DNA from: JAYFRE01 sp034926235 | GTDB taxonomy: Bacteria; Pseudomonadota; Alphaproteobacteria; Rhodospirillales; Magnetospirillaceae | Reading direction: 5' to 3' | NCBI GenBank assembly: GCA_034926235.1 | Contig: JAYFRE010000045.1 | Location: 1-13,918, forward strand | DNA: 13,918 nt | Part shown: piece by piece, positions 1 to 6,507 of the stretch | Numbering within the stretch: the first letter of the stretch is position 1 | Layout of the letters: every line of letters begins with the position of its first letter | Notes under the pieces: model-generated | Database searches by the model: none | What the model was told of the DNA's origin: nothing | Seen by the model: only the letters and a program-made list of their open reading frames with translations | Made by a program: the position numbers and the translations under genes

Positions 1-140
1 TATAAAAACTATATATAATTTATATTAAAAATATAACCTAATATATTTAAGAATTAGCCGATATTATTCACAAGAATAAATATTTGTTTCTCATTCAGGC
101 AATGTTTTTCCACAAAGGCCTCACCTCTTTCCGCACATCC
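1..140. other. AT-rich intergenic region upstream of exbB
   Basis: No credible gene is seen here. The first ~100 bases are almost only A and T (runs of TATA and AATAT), in sharp contrast to the GC-rich genes that follow. Such DNA is often curved and bound by nucleoid proteins, and it lies just upstream of an iron-regulated promoter. It may also be the tail of a larger intergenic region outside the window. Confidence 0.6.
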
Positions 141-159
141 GATAATGATTGTCATTCTT
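141..159. promoter_or_regulatory. Fur box (ferric uptake regulator operator)
   Basis: GATAATGATTGTCATTCTT matches the classical 19-bp Fur consensus GATAATGATAATCATTATC at 15 of 19 positions, with the inner inverted repeat AATGA-N3-TCATT intact. It lies about 90 bp before the exbB start and overlaps a plausible -35 element. Repression of exbB-exbD-tonB by Fe-Fur is the expected role. In alphaproteobacteria Fur may be replaced or joined by Irr or Mur, so the identity of the binding protein is inferred. Confidence 0.8.
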
Positions 160-177
160 AATTCCTGTTGGTAAGAC
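149..177 (+). promoter_or_regulatory. putative sigma-70 type promoter of exbB-exbD-tonB
   Basis: TTGTCA (149-154) matches the -35 consensus at 5 of 6 bases and lies inside the Fur box. At 17-bp spacing the -10 would be TAAGAC (172-177), a weak match with 3 of 6. The overlap of -35 and operator would explain repression by iron. The -10 is poor, so the exact position is uncertain. Confidence 0.4.
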
Positions 178-245
178 AGTAGGGCGGGACCGGGTGGCGG
201 AGTACGTTGCGCCCGGCTGATTTTAAGCAACAAACGAGGCTTGGG

Positions 246-980
246 ATGTCTTCTGACGGCGGCGCGCCGATTATGGCGCTTGGGCAGGGCGTGCTTCCCC
301 ACGACCTGTCGCCTTGGGCGATGTTCATCTCTGCCGATTCCGTCGTGCAGGCCGTGATGGTGGCGCTCGCCCTGGCCTCGGTTGCGACCTGGAGCATCGT
401 GCTGGCCAAAAGCTGGGAACTGCGGCGCGGCAAGCGCCGCGTCGGGCGGATTCTGGGCTATTTGACCGAGGCGCGCGGCCTGGCGGATGCATTGCACCGG
501 CGGCAGGACGAAGGGGGGCCGGAATTCGGCCTGATCGTGGCCGCCGCAGCGGAATCCGGCTTGTCCGACGGGCTGCCAGCCGCTGGAATCAAGGAACGGA
601 TGGAATCGCGCCTGCGCCGGATCGAAGCCGCGCTCGGTCGCCGGATGGCGCTTGGCACCGGAATCCTGGCGACCATCGGCGCGGTCGCGCCCTTTGTTGG
701 ATTATTCGGGACCGTGTGGGGGATCATGAACAGCTTCGTCGGCATTTCCAGGGCGCAAACCACCAATCTGGCGGTTGTGGCCCCGGGCATCGCCGAAGCC
801 TTGATGGCCACCGCCATCGGCCTGGTGGCGGCGATTCCGGCGGTGATCGTCTATAATGTCTTTGCCCGTTCGATTGCCGGCTACCGGGCGTCTCTGGCCG
901 ATGCCTCGGCTGAAATCCTGCGCTTGGCCGGGCGCGATCTGGACCGGGGCGGGTTGCGCCACAAGGCCGCGGCGGAGTAG
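246..980 (+). CDS. exbB: ExbB, MotA/TolQ/ExbB proton channel protein
   Basis: Inner-membrane subunit that with ExbD forms the proton channel driving TonB, and so powers uptake through TonB-dependent outer-membrane receptors. The 244-aa product has a first membrane segment near residues 31-51, a long cytoplasmic stretch rich in charged residues, and the two family-typical segments: ATIGAVAPFVGLFGTVWGIM, then NLAVVAPGIAEALMATAIG and the following AAIPAVIVYN. The frame is open from a TTG at 207, but ATG 246 is preferred because GAGG (236-239) sits 6 bases before it. It is the first gene of a Fur-box-controlled operon; exbD follows after 7 bp. ExbB is favoured over TolQ because exbD and tonB follow and no tolR, tolA or tolB is present. 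Confidence 0.93.
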   Translation: MSSDGGAPIMALGQGVLPHDLSPWAMFISADSVVQAVMVALALASVATWSIVLAKSWELRRGKRRVGRILGYLTEARGLADALHRRQDEGGPEFGLIVAAAAESGLSDGLPAAGIKERMESRLRRIEAALGRRMALGTGILATIGAVAPFVGLFGTVWGIMNSFVGISRAQTTNLAVVAPGIAEALMATAIGLVAAIPAVIVYNVFARSIAGYRASLADASAEILRLAGRDLDRGGLRHKAAAE

Positions 981-987
981 CGCTGGA

Positions 988-1403
<416 letters not shown>

Positions 1404-1407
<4 letters not shown>

Positions 1408-2153
1408 CGGGCGACGGCGTTTCGGTCGGTTTTCCGGGGGCGTCCCGCGCCTGGATGCTGTCCCTGGCCATGGTGGCGGCGATTCACAGCGGCATTTTGG
1501 CGGCGCTGATCATCCGCCCGCCTTTGCCGCCGCTGCCGTTGATCGAGGCTCCGGCAGCGGTGCTGATTGATCTTGCGCCGGCTCCGGCGCCGATGGCGGC
1601 TCCGGCGGCTCCTCCTAAACCGGTGGAACCGGACCGGATCGAACCGCCGCCGCCCGCCGTGCAAAGCGAGGTCATGCTACCGAAGCCGAAACCTGTTTCC
1701 AAGCCGCGGCCTGTGCAGCGGACGGAGCCGCCCAAGCCCACCGAGGAAACCAAACCGGCCCCGACGCAGGTGGCGGAATCGCCGCCCGCACCGGTTTCTC
1801 CTGCGCCATCCGGCGGGGTCACAGCCCAACAGGCGAGGCCAGCCGCGTCTTCCAATCCTTCGGCGGTTGCGGCGTGGCAGCAATCCTTGACCGCGCATCT
1901 TGAACGCCACAAACGCTACCCCACGTCTGCTGTGTCCAGGCGGCAGGAGGGAACGGCACATATCCGTTTCACGATGAACCGCGCCGGACGGGTTCTGGCG
2001 GCGGTTCTGGAACGCGGCTCTGGGGTCGAACGGTTGGACCGCGAAAGCCTGGATCTTCTGGAACGGGCGCAGCCCTTGCCCACGCCGCCGGCCGATGTCG
2101 TGGGCGATCGGATCGAGCTGGTGGTGCCGATCCAGTTTTCCCTCAAGCGGTGA
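1404..2153 (+). CDS. tonB: TonB, energy transducer
   Basis: Carries energy from ExbB-ExbD across the periplasm to outer-membrane receptors. The 249-aa product has an N-terminal anchor helix (about residues 17-37) with the conserved His at 28, a long Pro/Ala/Lys-rich spacer (about 38-150) with repeated Pro-Lys and Pro-Ala blocks, and a C-terminal TonB domain from about residue 172 (YPTSAVSRRQEG, later SGVERLDRESLDLL and AQPLPTPP). The Ser four residues before the His in E. coli TonB is Val here. GTG 1404 overlaps the exbD stop (GTGA), which suggests translational coupling; an in-frame ATG at 1455 would cut into the membrane anchor and is less likely. No clear terminator follows before thrC. 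Confidence 0.92.
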
Positions 2154-2254
2154 CCGCGTCTGTGCGGCGCTTGCCGCCGGAGGCGGGGGCGGAGTAGTGT
2201 TGCAGGCCCGCCGGGATGCTGGGCGGGATGGCGTTTCTAGGAGTTGTTACGGAC

Positions 2255-3655
2255 GTGGCCTATCACAGCACGCGCGGACGCGCGCCGGTTCTTGCCTTTG
2301 ACGATGTTCTTCTGGCCGGACTGGCCAGCGATGGCGGTCTTTACCTGCCCGTCGCCTGGCCTGCGATCGAGCCTGACGAATGGGCCGCGCTGGCGGGTAA
2401 ATCCTATGCCGAGATCGCCGTCCGGGTCATGCGGCCGTTCCTGGACGGAACCATCGCCGACAAAGATTTCGAACGCATCGTCACCGAGACCTATGCCGGA
2501 TTCGCGCATAAGGCGGTGGCGCCCCTGACCCAGCTCGGGGCCAATGACTGGCTGCTGGAACTGTTTCATGGTCCGACCCTGGCCTTCAAGGATTACGCCC
2601 TGCAATTGCTGGGGCGTCTGTTCGATCATGTGCTGACGGCGAAAAACCGGCGCGTGACCATCGTCGGCGCGACTTCGGGCGATACCGGATCGGCGGCGAT
2701 CGAGGCGTTCCGCGACCGCGAGGCCGCCGATATCGTGATCCTGCATCCCAAGGGCCGCACTTCCGAGGTGCAGCGCCGCCAGATGACCACGGTGATGTCC
2801 GCGAACGTCCATAACGTCGCGGTGGAAGGTACGTTCGACGACTGCCAGGATCTGGTCAAGGCGATGTTCGCCGATGTGATGTTCCGCGAAACCATGGGGC
2901 TGTCGGCGATCAATTCGATCAATTGGGCGCGCATCATGGCCCAGATCGTCTATTACGCCGTTGCATCCCTGGCGCTGGGTGCACCGCACCGGACGGTCGC
3001 TTTTTCCGTGCCGACGGGGAATTTCGGCAATGTTTACGCCGCCTTCGCGGCCCGGCGGCTCGGTTTGCCGATCGGGCAACTGGTCGTGGGTTCGAACGCC
3101 AACGACATCCTGACCCGTTTCTTCCAAACCGGGGTCATGAGCACGGCCGGGGTGGTGCAGACGCTGTCGCCCAGTATGGACATTCAGATTTCGAGCAATT
3201 TCGAGCGTTACCTGTTCGATCTGTTCGGCGAGGACGGCGCGCGCGTGACCGATTTCATGGCCAAGCTGCGGGCCGAGGGCCGTTTCGATGTCGATGAGCG
3301 CATGTTGGACGGTATCCGCCGCCTGTTTTCGGGCCATCGTCTGGACGATGCGGCGACCAAGGCCGCGATCGGGACGCTTTACCGGGAAACCGGGATGCTG
3401 ATCGACCCACATTCGGCGATCGGCGTCATGGCCGGCCGGACCTGCCGGCGCGATCCGTCAGAACCGATGGTGGCGCTGGCCACCGCTCATGCAGCCAAAT
3501 TCCCGCAGGCGGTCGGCGAAGCGACCGGCGTGCGTCCGGCGCTGCCGCCTGCTTTGGCCGATCTGTTCGACCGGCCCGAACGCTATGTCACGCTGCCGGC
3601 CGATCTCGACGTCATCAAGGCGCATGTGCGCCAAGTGTCGCGGGGTGCGTTATGA
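2255..3655 (+). CDS. thrC: threonine synthase
   Basis: PLP enzyme converting O-phospho-L-homoserine to L-threonine and phosphate, the last step of threonine synthesis, in the cytosol. Counting from GTG 2255 the product is 466 aa, the usual length. Visible are the N-terminal domain (YHSTRGRAPVLAFDDVLLAG, then DGGLYLP), the PLP lysine in HGPTLAFKDYALQ (Lys112) and the phosphate-binding loop GATSGDTGSAA (138-148). The frame is open from ATG 2216 (479 aa). I prefer GTG 2255 because the homologous region begins right there (VAYHSTRG, comparable to M-x-Y-x-STRG in relatives) and AGGAG lies at 2239-2243, 11 bases before it. ATG 2216 would fall in the loop of a GC-rich hairpin (2207-2227). The stop overlaps the start of the next gene (ATGA). 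Confidence 0.93.
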   Translation: MAYHSTRGRAPVLAFDDVLLAGLASDGGLYLPVAWPAIEPDEWAALAGKSYAEIAVRVMRPFLDGTIADKDFERIVTETYAGFAHKAVAPLTQLGANDWLLELFHGPTLAFKDYALQLLGRLFDHVLTAKNRRVTIVGATSGDTGSAAIEAFRDREAADIVILHPKGRTSEVQRRQMTTVMSANVHNVAVEGTFDDCQDLVKAMFADVMFRETMGLSAINSINWARIMAQIVYYAVASLALGAPHRTVAFSVPTGNFGNVYAAFAARRLGLPIGQLVVGSNANDILTRFFQTGVMSTAGVVQTLSPSMDIQISSNFERYLFDLFGEDGARVTDFMAKLRAEGRFDVDERMLDGIRRLFSGHRLDDAATKAAIGTLYRETGMLIDPHSAIGVMAGRTCRRDPSEPMVALATAHAAKFPQAVGEATGVRPALPPALADLFDRPERYVTLPADLDVIKAHVRQVSRGAL

Positions 3656-4920
3656 GCGGGCGCGACGATCTGAAGCTGACCCGGCTTCCCTCCGGCCTGA
3701 CGGTTCTGTCCGACCGCATGACGGGGGTGGAAACGGTGTCGCTGGGGGTGTGGGTCAATGCCGGCACCCGGCACGAAACCGCCGACGTCAACGGCGTGTC
3801 GCATCTTTTGGAGCATATGGCGTTCAAAGGCACCGAACGGCGTTCGGCAATGGCCATCGCCGAGGAAATCGAGGCCGTCGGCGGCCAGATCAATGCCTAT
3901 ACCTCGCGCGAGCACACCGCCTATTACGCCAAGGTGCTGAAGGAAGATAAAGAGTTGGCGATCGATATCATCGCCGACATCCTGCAGCATTCGGCCTTGG
4001 ACCCGGACGAGCTGGCGCGCGAAGAGGCGGTGGTGGCCCAGGAGATCGCTCAGGCCATCGATACCCCCGACGACATCATCTTCGATCATGTGCAATCCAC
4101 GGCCTATCCGGGCCAGGCGGTCGGGCGTCCGGTGCTGGGCACGGCCGAGATCGTGCGGGCGATGCCGCGCAACACCGTCGCATCCTATATGCGGGCCCAT
4201 TACGGGGCTTCGCGCATGGTGCTGACGGCTGCCGGTGCGATCGAGCACGAGGAACTGCTGGACGCCGCTGGCCGCCATTTCGCAGCATTGCCCGATGTCG
4301 CCCCGCCCGTCAGCGAACCCGCCCGTTATGTCGGCGGCGATTTCCGCGAATCGCGCGACATCGAACAGGTCCATCTGGTGCTGGCGTTCGACGGCGTTTC
4401 CTTCCGGGACGAGGATTTCTACGCCGCTTCGGTGCTGTCCACGTTGCTTGGCGGCGGCATGTCTTCCCGCCTGTTCCAGGAAGTGCGGGAACGGCGCGGT
4501 CTGGCCTATTCGGTCTATTCCTTCACCTCGTCTTATGAGGATGGCGGGCTGTTCGAGATTTATGCCGGAACGGGCGAATCGGAAGCAGCCGAGGTCATCC
4601 CGGTCTTGTGCGAGGAAGTGATGAAGGTGACCGCGAAGGTCAGCGCCGAGGAAGTGGCGCGCGCGCGGGCGCAGATCCGCGCCGGTGTGCTGATGTCGCT
4701 GGAAAGCAGCGGGGCGCGCTGTGAACAGGCGGCGCGCCAGACGTTGGCGCTCGACCGATTGGTCCCCACCGACGAGGTGATCGAGCGCATCGATGCGGTG
4801 GACGAGGCGGCGGTGATCCGCGTCGCCCGGCGTCTGTTCCAGGGCACGCCGACCTTCGCCGCCATCGGCCCCCAGGGCGGGCTCGATTCATTCGACGCGA
4901 TCCGTGCGCGGCTGGGATAG
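3652..4920 (+). CDS. M16 family zinc peptidase (mitochondrial processing peptidase-like)
   Basis: Zinc metallopeptidase of the insulinase/MPP family; bacterial members are thought to cut short peptides or leader sequences, but the substrate here is unknown. The 422-aa product has the inverted zinc motif HLLEH (residues 51-55) and the third zinc ligand Glu131, exactly 76 residues after the second His, as the family requires, so it should be catalytically active. The second half carries the M16 C-terminal domain (ERRGLAYSVYSF near 280-292). The start overlaps the thrC stop by 4 bp (ATGA), so the two are co-translated. From memory, thrC followed by this type of peptidase is a recurrent pair in alphaproteobacteria. 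The C-terminus meets a converging gene with 4 bp between stops. Confidence 0.9.
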   Translation: MSGRDDLKLTRLPSGLTVLSDRMTGVETVSLGVWVNAGTRHETADVNGVSHLLEHMAFKGTERRSAMAIAEEIEAVGGQINAYTSREHTAYYAKVLKEDKELAIDIIADILQHSALDPDELAREEAVVAQEIAQAIDTPDDIIFDHVQSTAYPGQAVGRPVLGTAEIVRAMPRNTVASYMRAHYGASRMVLTAAGAIEHEELLDAAGRHFAALPDVAPPVSEPARYVGGDFRESRDIEQVHLVLAFDGVSFRDEDFYAASVLSTLLGGGMSSRLFQEVRERRGLAYSVYSFTSSYEDGGLFEIYAGTGESEAAEVIPVLCEEVMKVTAKVSAEEVARARAQIRAGVLMSLESSGARCEQAARQTLALDRLVPTDEVIERIDAVDEAAVIRVARRLFQGTPTFAAIGPQGGLDSFDAIRARLG

Positions 4921-4924
4921 GCGG

Positions 4925-5371
4925 CTACCCGGCCCGATCTTCCGGGGCGGGTCCCATCCGGGTGGGAACGGCTTCGCCTTTGCCGGCGTCCCGGGCCAGC
5001 CAGAAACCGATGCCGGCGGCGGCGATGACTGCGGCGATGCGGGTATGCTTGCTGGCCAGCGATACCGCCACCGGGACAAGGGCCAGGATGGCGTTCGAGG
5101 ACAGGGCGGTCCCGACTTCCCGCCGCGCCCGTTTCGTGGCGTAAGGGACGATCAGAACGGCGAGTAAAGCCAGCACGAGAAGCGCGCCGGCGACGATTAA
5201 AGCGGCGATCTCCGCATCGAATCGGCGGGTCAGCGCGATATATCCCGCCATGGCCATGAACCCGGCCGCCAGGGTCGCCAGGATGGCTGCGGCGGCGATG
5301 GCGGCGACGGCGATGCCGCCCTGCCGCCATGCTCCCGTCAGATCGAGGCCAAAGGGACGGAAGGCTGTCAT
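4925..5371 (-). CDS. putative holin-superfamily-III / YqjE-like membrane protein
   Basis: Small integral membrane protein of 148 aa. About four hydrophobic segments are visible: residues ~18-46, ~55-77, ~88-107 and ~115-131, with basic residues between the second and third (YATKRARREVG). The GYIALTRRFDAEIAALIVAGALL region resembles the family annotated as phage holin family protein (DUF1469, YqjE). Despite the name these are chromosomal housekeeping or stress membrane proteins, not lysis proteins. ATG 5371 overlaps the stop of the upstream DUF883-like gene (ATGA), and that pairing matches the yqjD-yqjE arrangement of enterobacteria. The frame is open further upstream but only through the neighbour gene. 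Family assignment is by pattern recognition only. Confidence 0.7.
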   Translation of the reverse strand: MTAFRPFGLDLTGAWRQGGIAVAAIAAAAILATLAAGFMAMAGYIALTRRFDAEIAALIVAGALLVLALLAVLIVPYATKRARREVGTALSSNAILALVPVAVSLASKHTRIAAVIAAAGIGFWLARDAGKGEAVPTRMGPAPEDRAG

Positions 5372-5775
5372 TTCCGCGAACTGCTGCGCGAGGCGAAGCC
5401 GATAATCAGCCCGACGCCCAGAGCGGCCAGGACGGCGGTCATCGGTTTCTTGGCGACGGCGTTGGAGAGGCTGCCGACGGCGTCGCGTCCCAGCGTCGAA
5501 GCTCCCTTCAAGGTTTCGGCGAAGCACTCGGCCGCCTCGCCCCGTTTTTCCTTCACGCTCTCGATGATCTCCGATGCGCTGCCCTCTGTCTTGGCAGCGA
5601 AATCGTCGATGATCCGCCGCATCCGGTCGAGCGCTTCCTGAGCCGAGGCGGCGATCTCCGCTGCTTTGTCGTTGATGTCGTCATGGGTGTGGGCTGCGTC
5701 TTTTCTGCCCTTCGCTGCGGATTCGGCGGCTGTTTTTTCTGCCGTGGATATACCGGTTTCGTTCGTCGAAGCCAT
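5368..5775 (-). CDS. DUF883 / YqjD-ElaB-like membrane-anchored protein
   Basis: The product of 135 aa has a polar, Ala/Lys/Glu-rich N-terminal half (about 1-40), a long amphipathic helical stretch (about 30-105) and a single C-terminal membrane segment (about 111-128, KKPMTAVLAALGVGLIIGFAS) with a short basic tail. This layout and the KKPMTAVLAALGVG-type ending are typical of DUF883 proteins (YqjD, ElaB), tail-anchored proteins linked in E. coli to ribosome binding in stationary phase. ATG 5775 is chosen over an upstream start at 5841 because AGGA lies about 8 bases before it and homology-like sequence begins there. It is the first gene of a two-gene minus-strand operon. Its exact role here is unknown. 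Confidence 0.75.
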   Translation of the reverse strand: MASTNETGISTAEKTAAESAAKGRKDAAHTHDDINDKAAEIAASAQEALDRMRRIIDDFAAKTEGSASEIIESVKEKRGEAAECFAETLKGASTLGRDAVGSLSNAVAKKPMTAVLAALGVGLIIGFASRSSSRK

Positions 5776-5815
5776 TGGATGTCCTTTCCTGAGCGCGTCC
5801 TTCCGTTCCGTCATG

Positions 5816-5836
5816 CGCCGGTTCTGCGAACCGGCG
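5816..5836. other. inverted repeat / hairpin upstream of the DUF883-like gene
   Basis: CGCCGGTTC-TGC-GAACCGGCG forms a perfect 9-bp stem with a 3-nt loop, 41-61 bp upstream of the DUF883-like start. It has no adjacent T-run on either strand, so it is not a normal terminator. It may lie in the 5' leader of the minus-strand operon or act as an operator. Confidence 0.45.
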
Positions 5837-6150
5837 TTCATCCCTACGCATCGGCGCGTAAGGGTCCCATCGATGCTTGCCGCATCGGCGGAAACAGGAA
5901 GGACAGAAGTTAAAAACGGGTGAGGAGTGTGGGGATCTCCTTAAACAGGGCGGCCAGCATCATCGGCCCCGATGTTGGGGTCTTCTCTCTAAGATATGGT
6001 TCCGGTGCGGCCGAAATTCATCTCCGCCCGCCCAAAAAGCCGTCCCCATCGGCTGATTCCTTCTCCGAATCCGGATGGTTGAGCTCTGTTATCGGCGTCT
6101 TTGCGCCTGAAATCGTCCATTTCGGGGGGGGTGGCGGCAGAGGCTGGCAG

Positions 6151-6168
6151 AGTTCTATTAGCAGAACT
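6151..6168. promoter_or_regulatory. palindromic operator-like site 1 (nifJ upstream)
   Basis: AGTTCTATTAGCAGAACT is an inverted repeat with 6-bp arms (AGTTCT / AGAACT) and a 6-bp centre. The same arms and length recur 31 bp downstream, so both are probably bound by the same dimeric regulator. The regulator is not known; the IclR-family protein at 13269 is a candidate. Confidence 0.6.
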
Positions 6169-6181
6169 TCGAAATGAAGCC

Positions 6182-6199
6182 AGTTCTATACATAGAACT
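6182..6199. promoter_or_regulatory. palindromic operator-like site 2 (nifJ upstream)
   Basis: AGTTCTATACATAGAACT is a perfect inverted repeat with 8-bp arms around AC. Site 1 starts 31 bp earlier, about three helical turns, so two dimers would sit on the same face of the DNA. The design GTTC-x-AT...AT-x-GAAC recalls operators I remember for some IclR-family regulators (PcaR/PcaU type), but this is only a resemblance. Confidence 0.65.
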
Positions 6200-6236
6200 A
6201 ATAATGGTTATCAAGTATCGGAAGGATGATTTTTTC

Positions 6237-6264
6237 TTCCGGCGCAGACGCCGGAATCGGCGTC
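6237..6264 (+). promoter_or_regulatory. mutually exclusive hairpins in the putative nifJ leader
   Basis: Two perfect hairpins share a central segment. The first is TTCCGGCG (6237-6244) with CGCCGGAA (6249-6256), loop CAGA. The second is GACGCCG (6247-6253) with CGGCGTC (6258-6264), loop GAAT. Only one can form at a time. A run of six T lies just before, not after, the first stem, so neither is a standard intrinsic terminator on the plus strand. It could be a structural switch in the leader if transcription starts upstream, or only a compound palindrome in DNA. Confidence 0.4.
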
Positions 6265-6383
6265 AAAATCGGTAATAAATATAATATAAACAAGGTACTA
6301 ATGGCGATCGCCCTTGGTGTGCGCCTAACCCCGTTGTTCGCCTTATGGCCAGGTTTTATAATAACCAAGAATACGGAAGTTTA

Positions 6384-6401
6384 CGTTCAATATATAGAAA
6401 A
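6384..6401. promoter_or_regulatory. possible degenerate third copy of the nifJ upstream operator
   Basis: CGTTCAATATATAGAAAA agrees with site 2 at 13 of 18 positions and keeps TTC...GAA symmetry. It lies in AT-rich DNA about 200 bp downstream of site 2, so chance similarity is quite possible. Confidence 0.25.
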
Positions 6402-6507
6402 AAGATCAATACATGCTGCAGCGCGGGACGCTGGGATTTTACTTTAATAATTAAACGACGATTACACCCGTTCAAAGATCGCGTGTCGGAACGCCCAAGG
6501 AGAAGAC

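Larger units (their letters stand above)
5776..6507. other. 732-bp divergent intergenic region (DUF883-like gene / nifJ)
   Basis: No convincing gene is found. The left part is GC-rich and must contain the minus-strand promoter for the DUF883-like gene; no clear -35/-10 pair could be assigned there. From about 6150 the DNA turns AT-rich and contains two 18-bp palindromes, mutually exclusive hairpins and a TATAAT (6280-6285) without a matching -35. A short open frame at 6226-6447 (73 codons) has un-genomic codon use and a Shine-Dalgarno touching its ATG, so it is not called. The length implies a long nifJ leader or distant regulation. Confidence 0.6.

Noticed and set aside
2237..3412. 391-codon open frame on the minus strand inside thrC
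   Set aside because: Antisense shadow of thrC with low-complexity His/Arg/Gln/Gly composition and no motif.
4925..5371. Prophage lysis gene (holin)
   Set aside because: The family name suggests phage, but no other phage genes are present and the ATGA-coupled DUF883 partner points to the chromosomal YqjD/YqjE type.
5964..5990. CCCC/GGGG hairpin followed by TCTTCTCTCT, terminator-like on the plus strand
   Set aside because: The stem is short with a wobble pair, no plus-strand gene lies upstream, and the T-run is interrupted by C.
6144..6165. Sigma-54 promoter-like TGGCAG...TTAGCA upstream of nifJ
   Set aside because: The GG-to-GC spacing is 13 rather than 10 bases, and the sequence is better explained by palindrome 1.
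6226..6447. 73-codon plus-strand frame in the nifJ leader
   Set aside because: The GGAAGG directly touches the ATG with no spacing, codon use (ATA, AGA, TTA, CTA) is unlike real genes here, and the frame contains the compound palindrome. It is kept only as a remote leader-peptide possibility.
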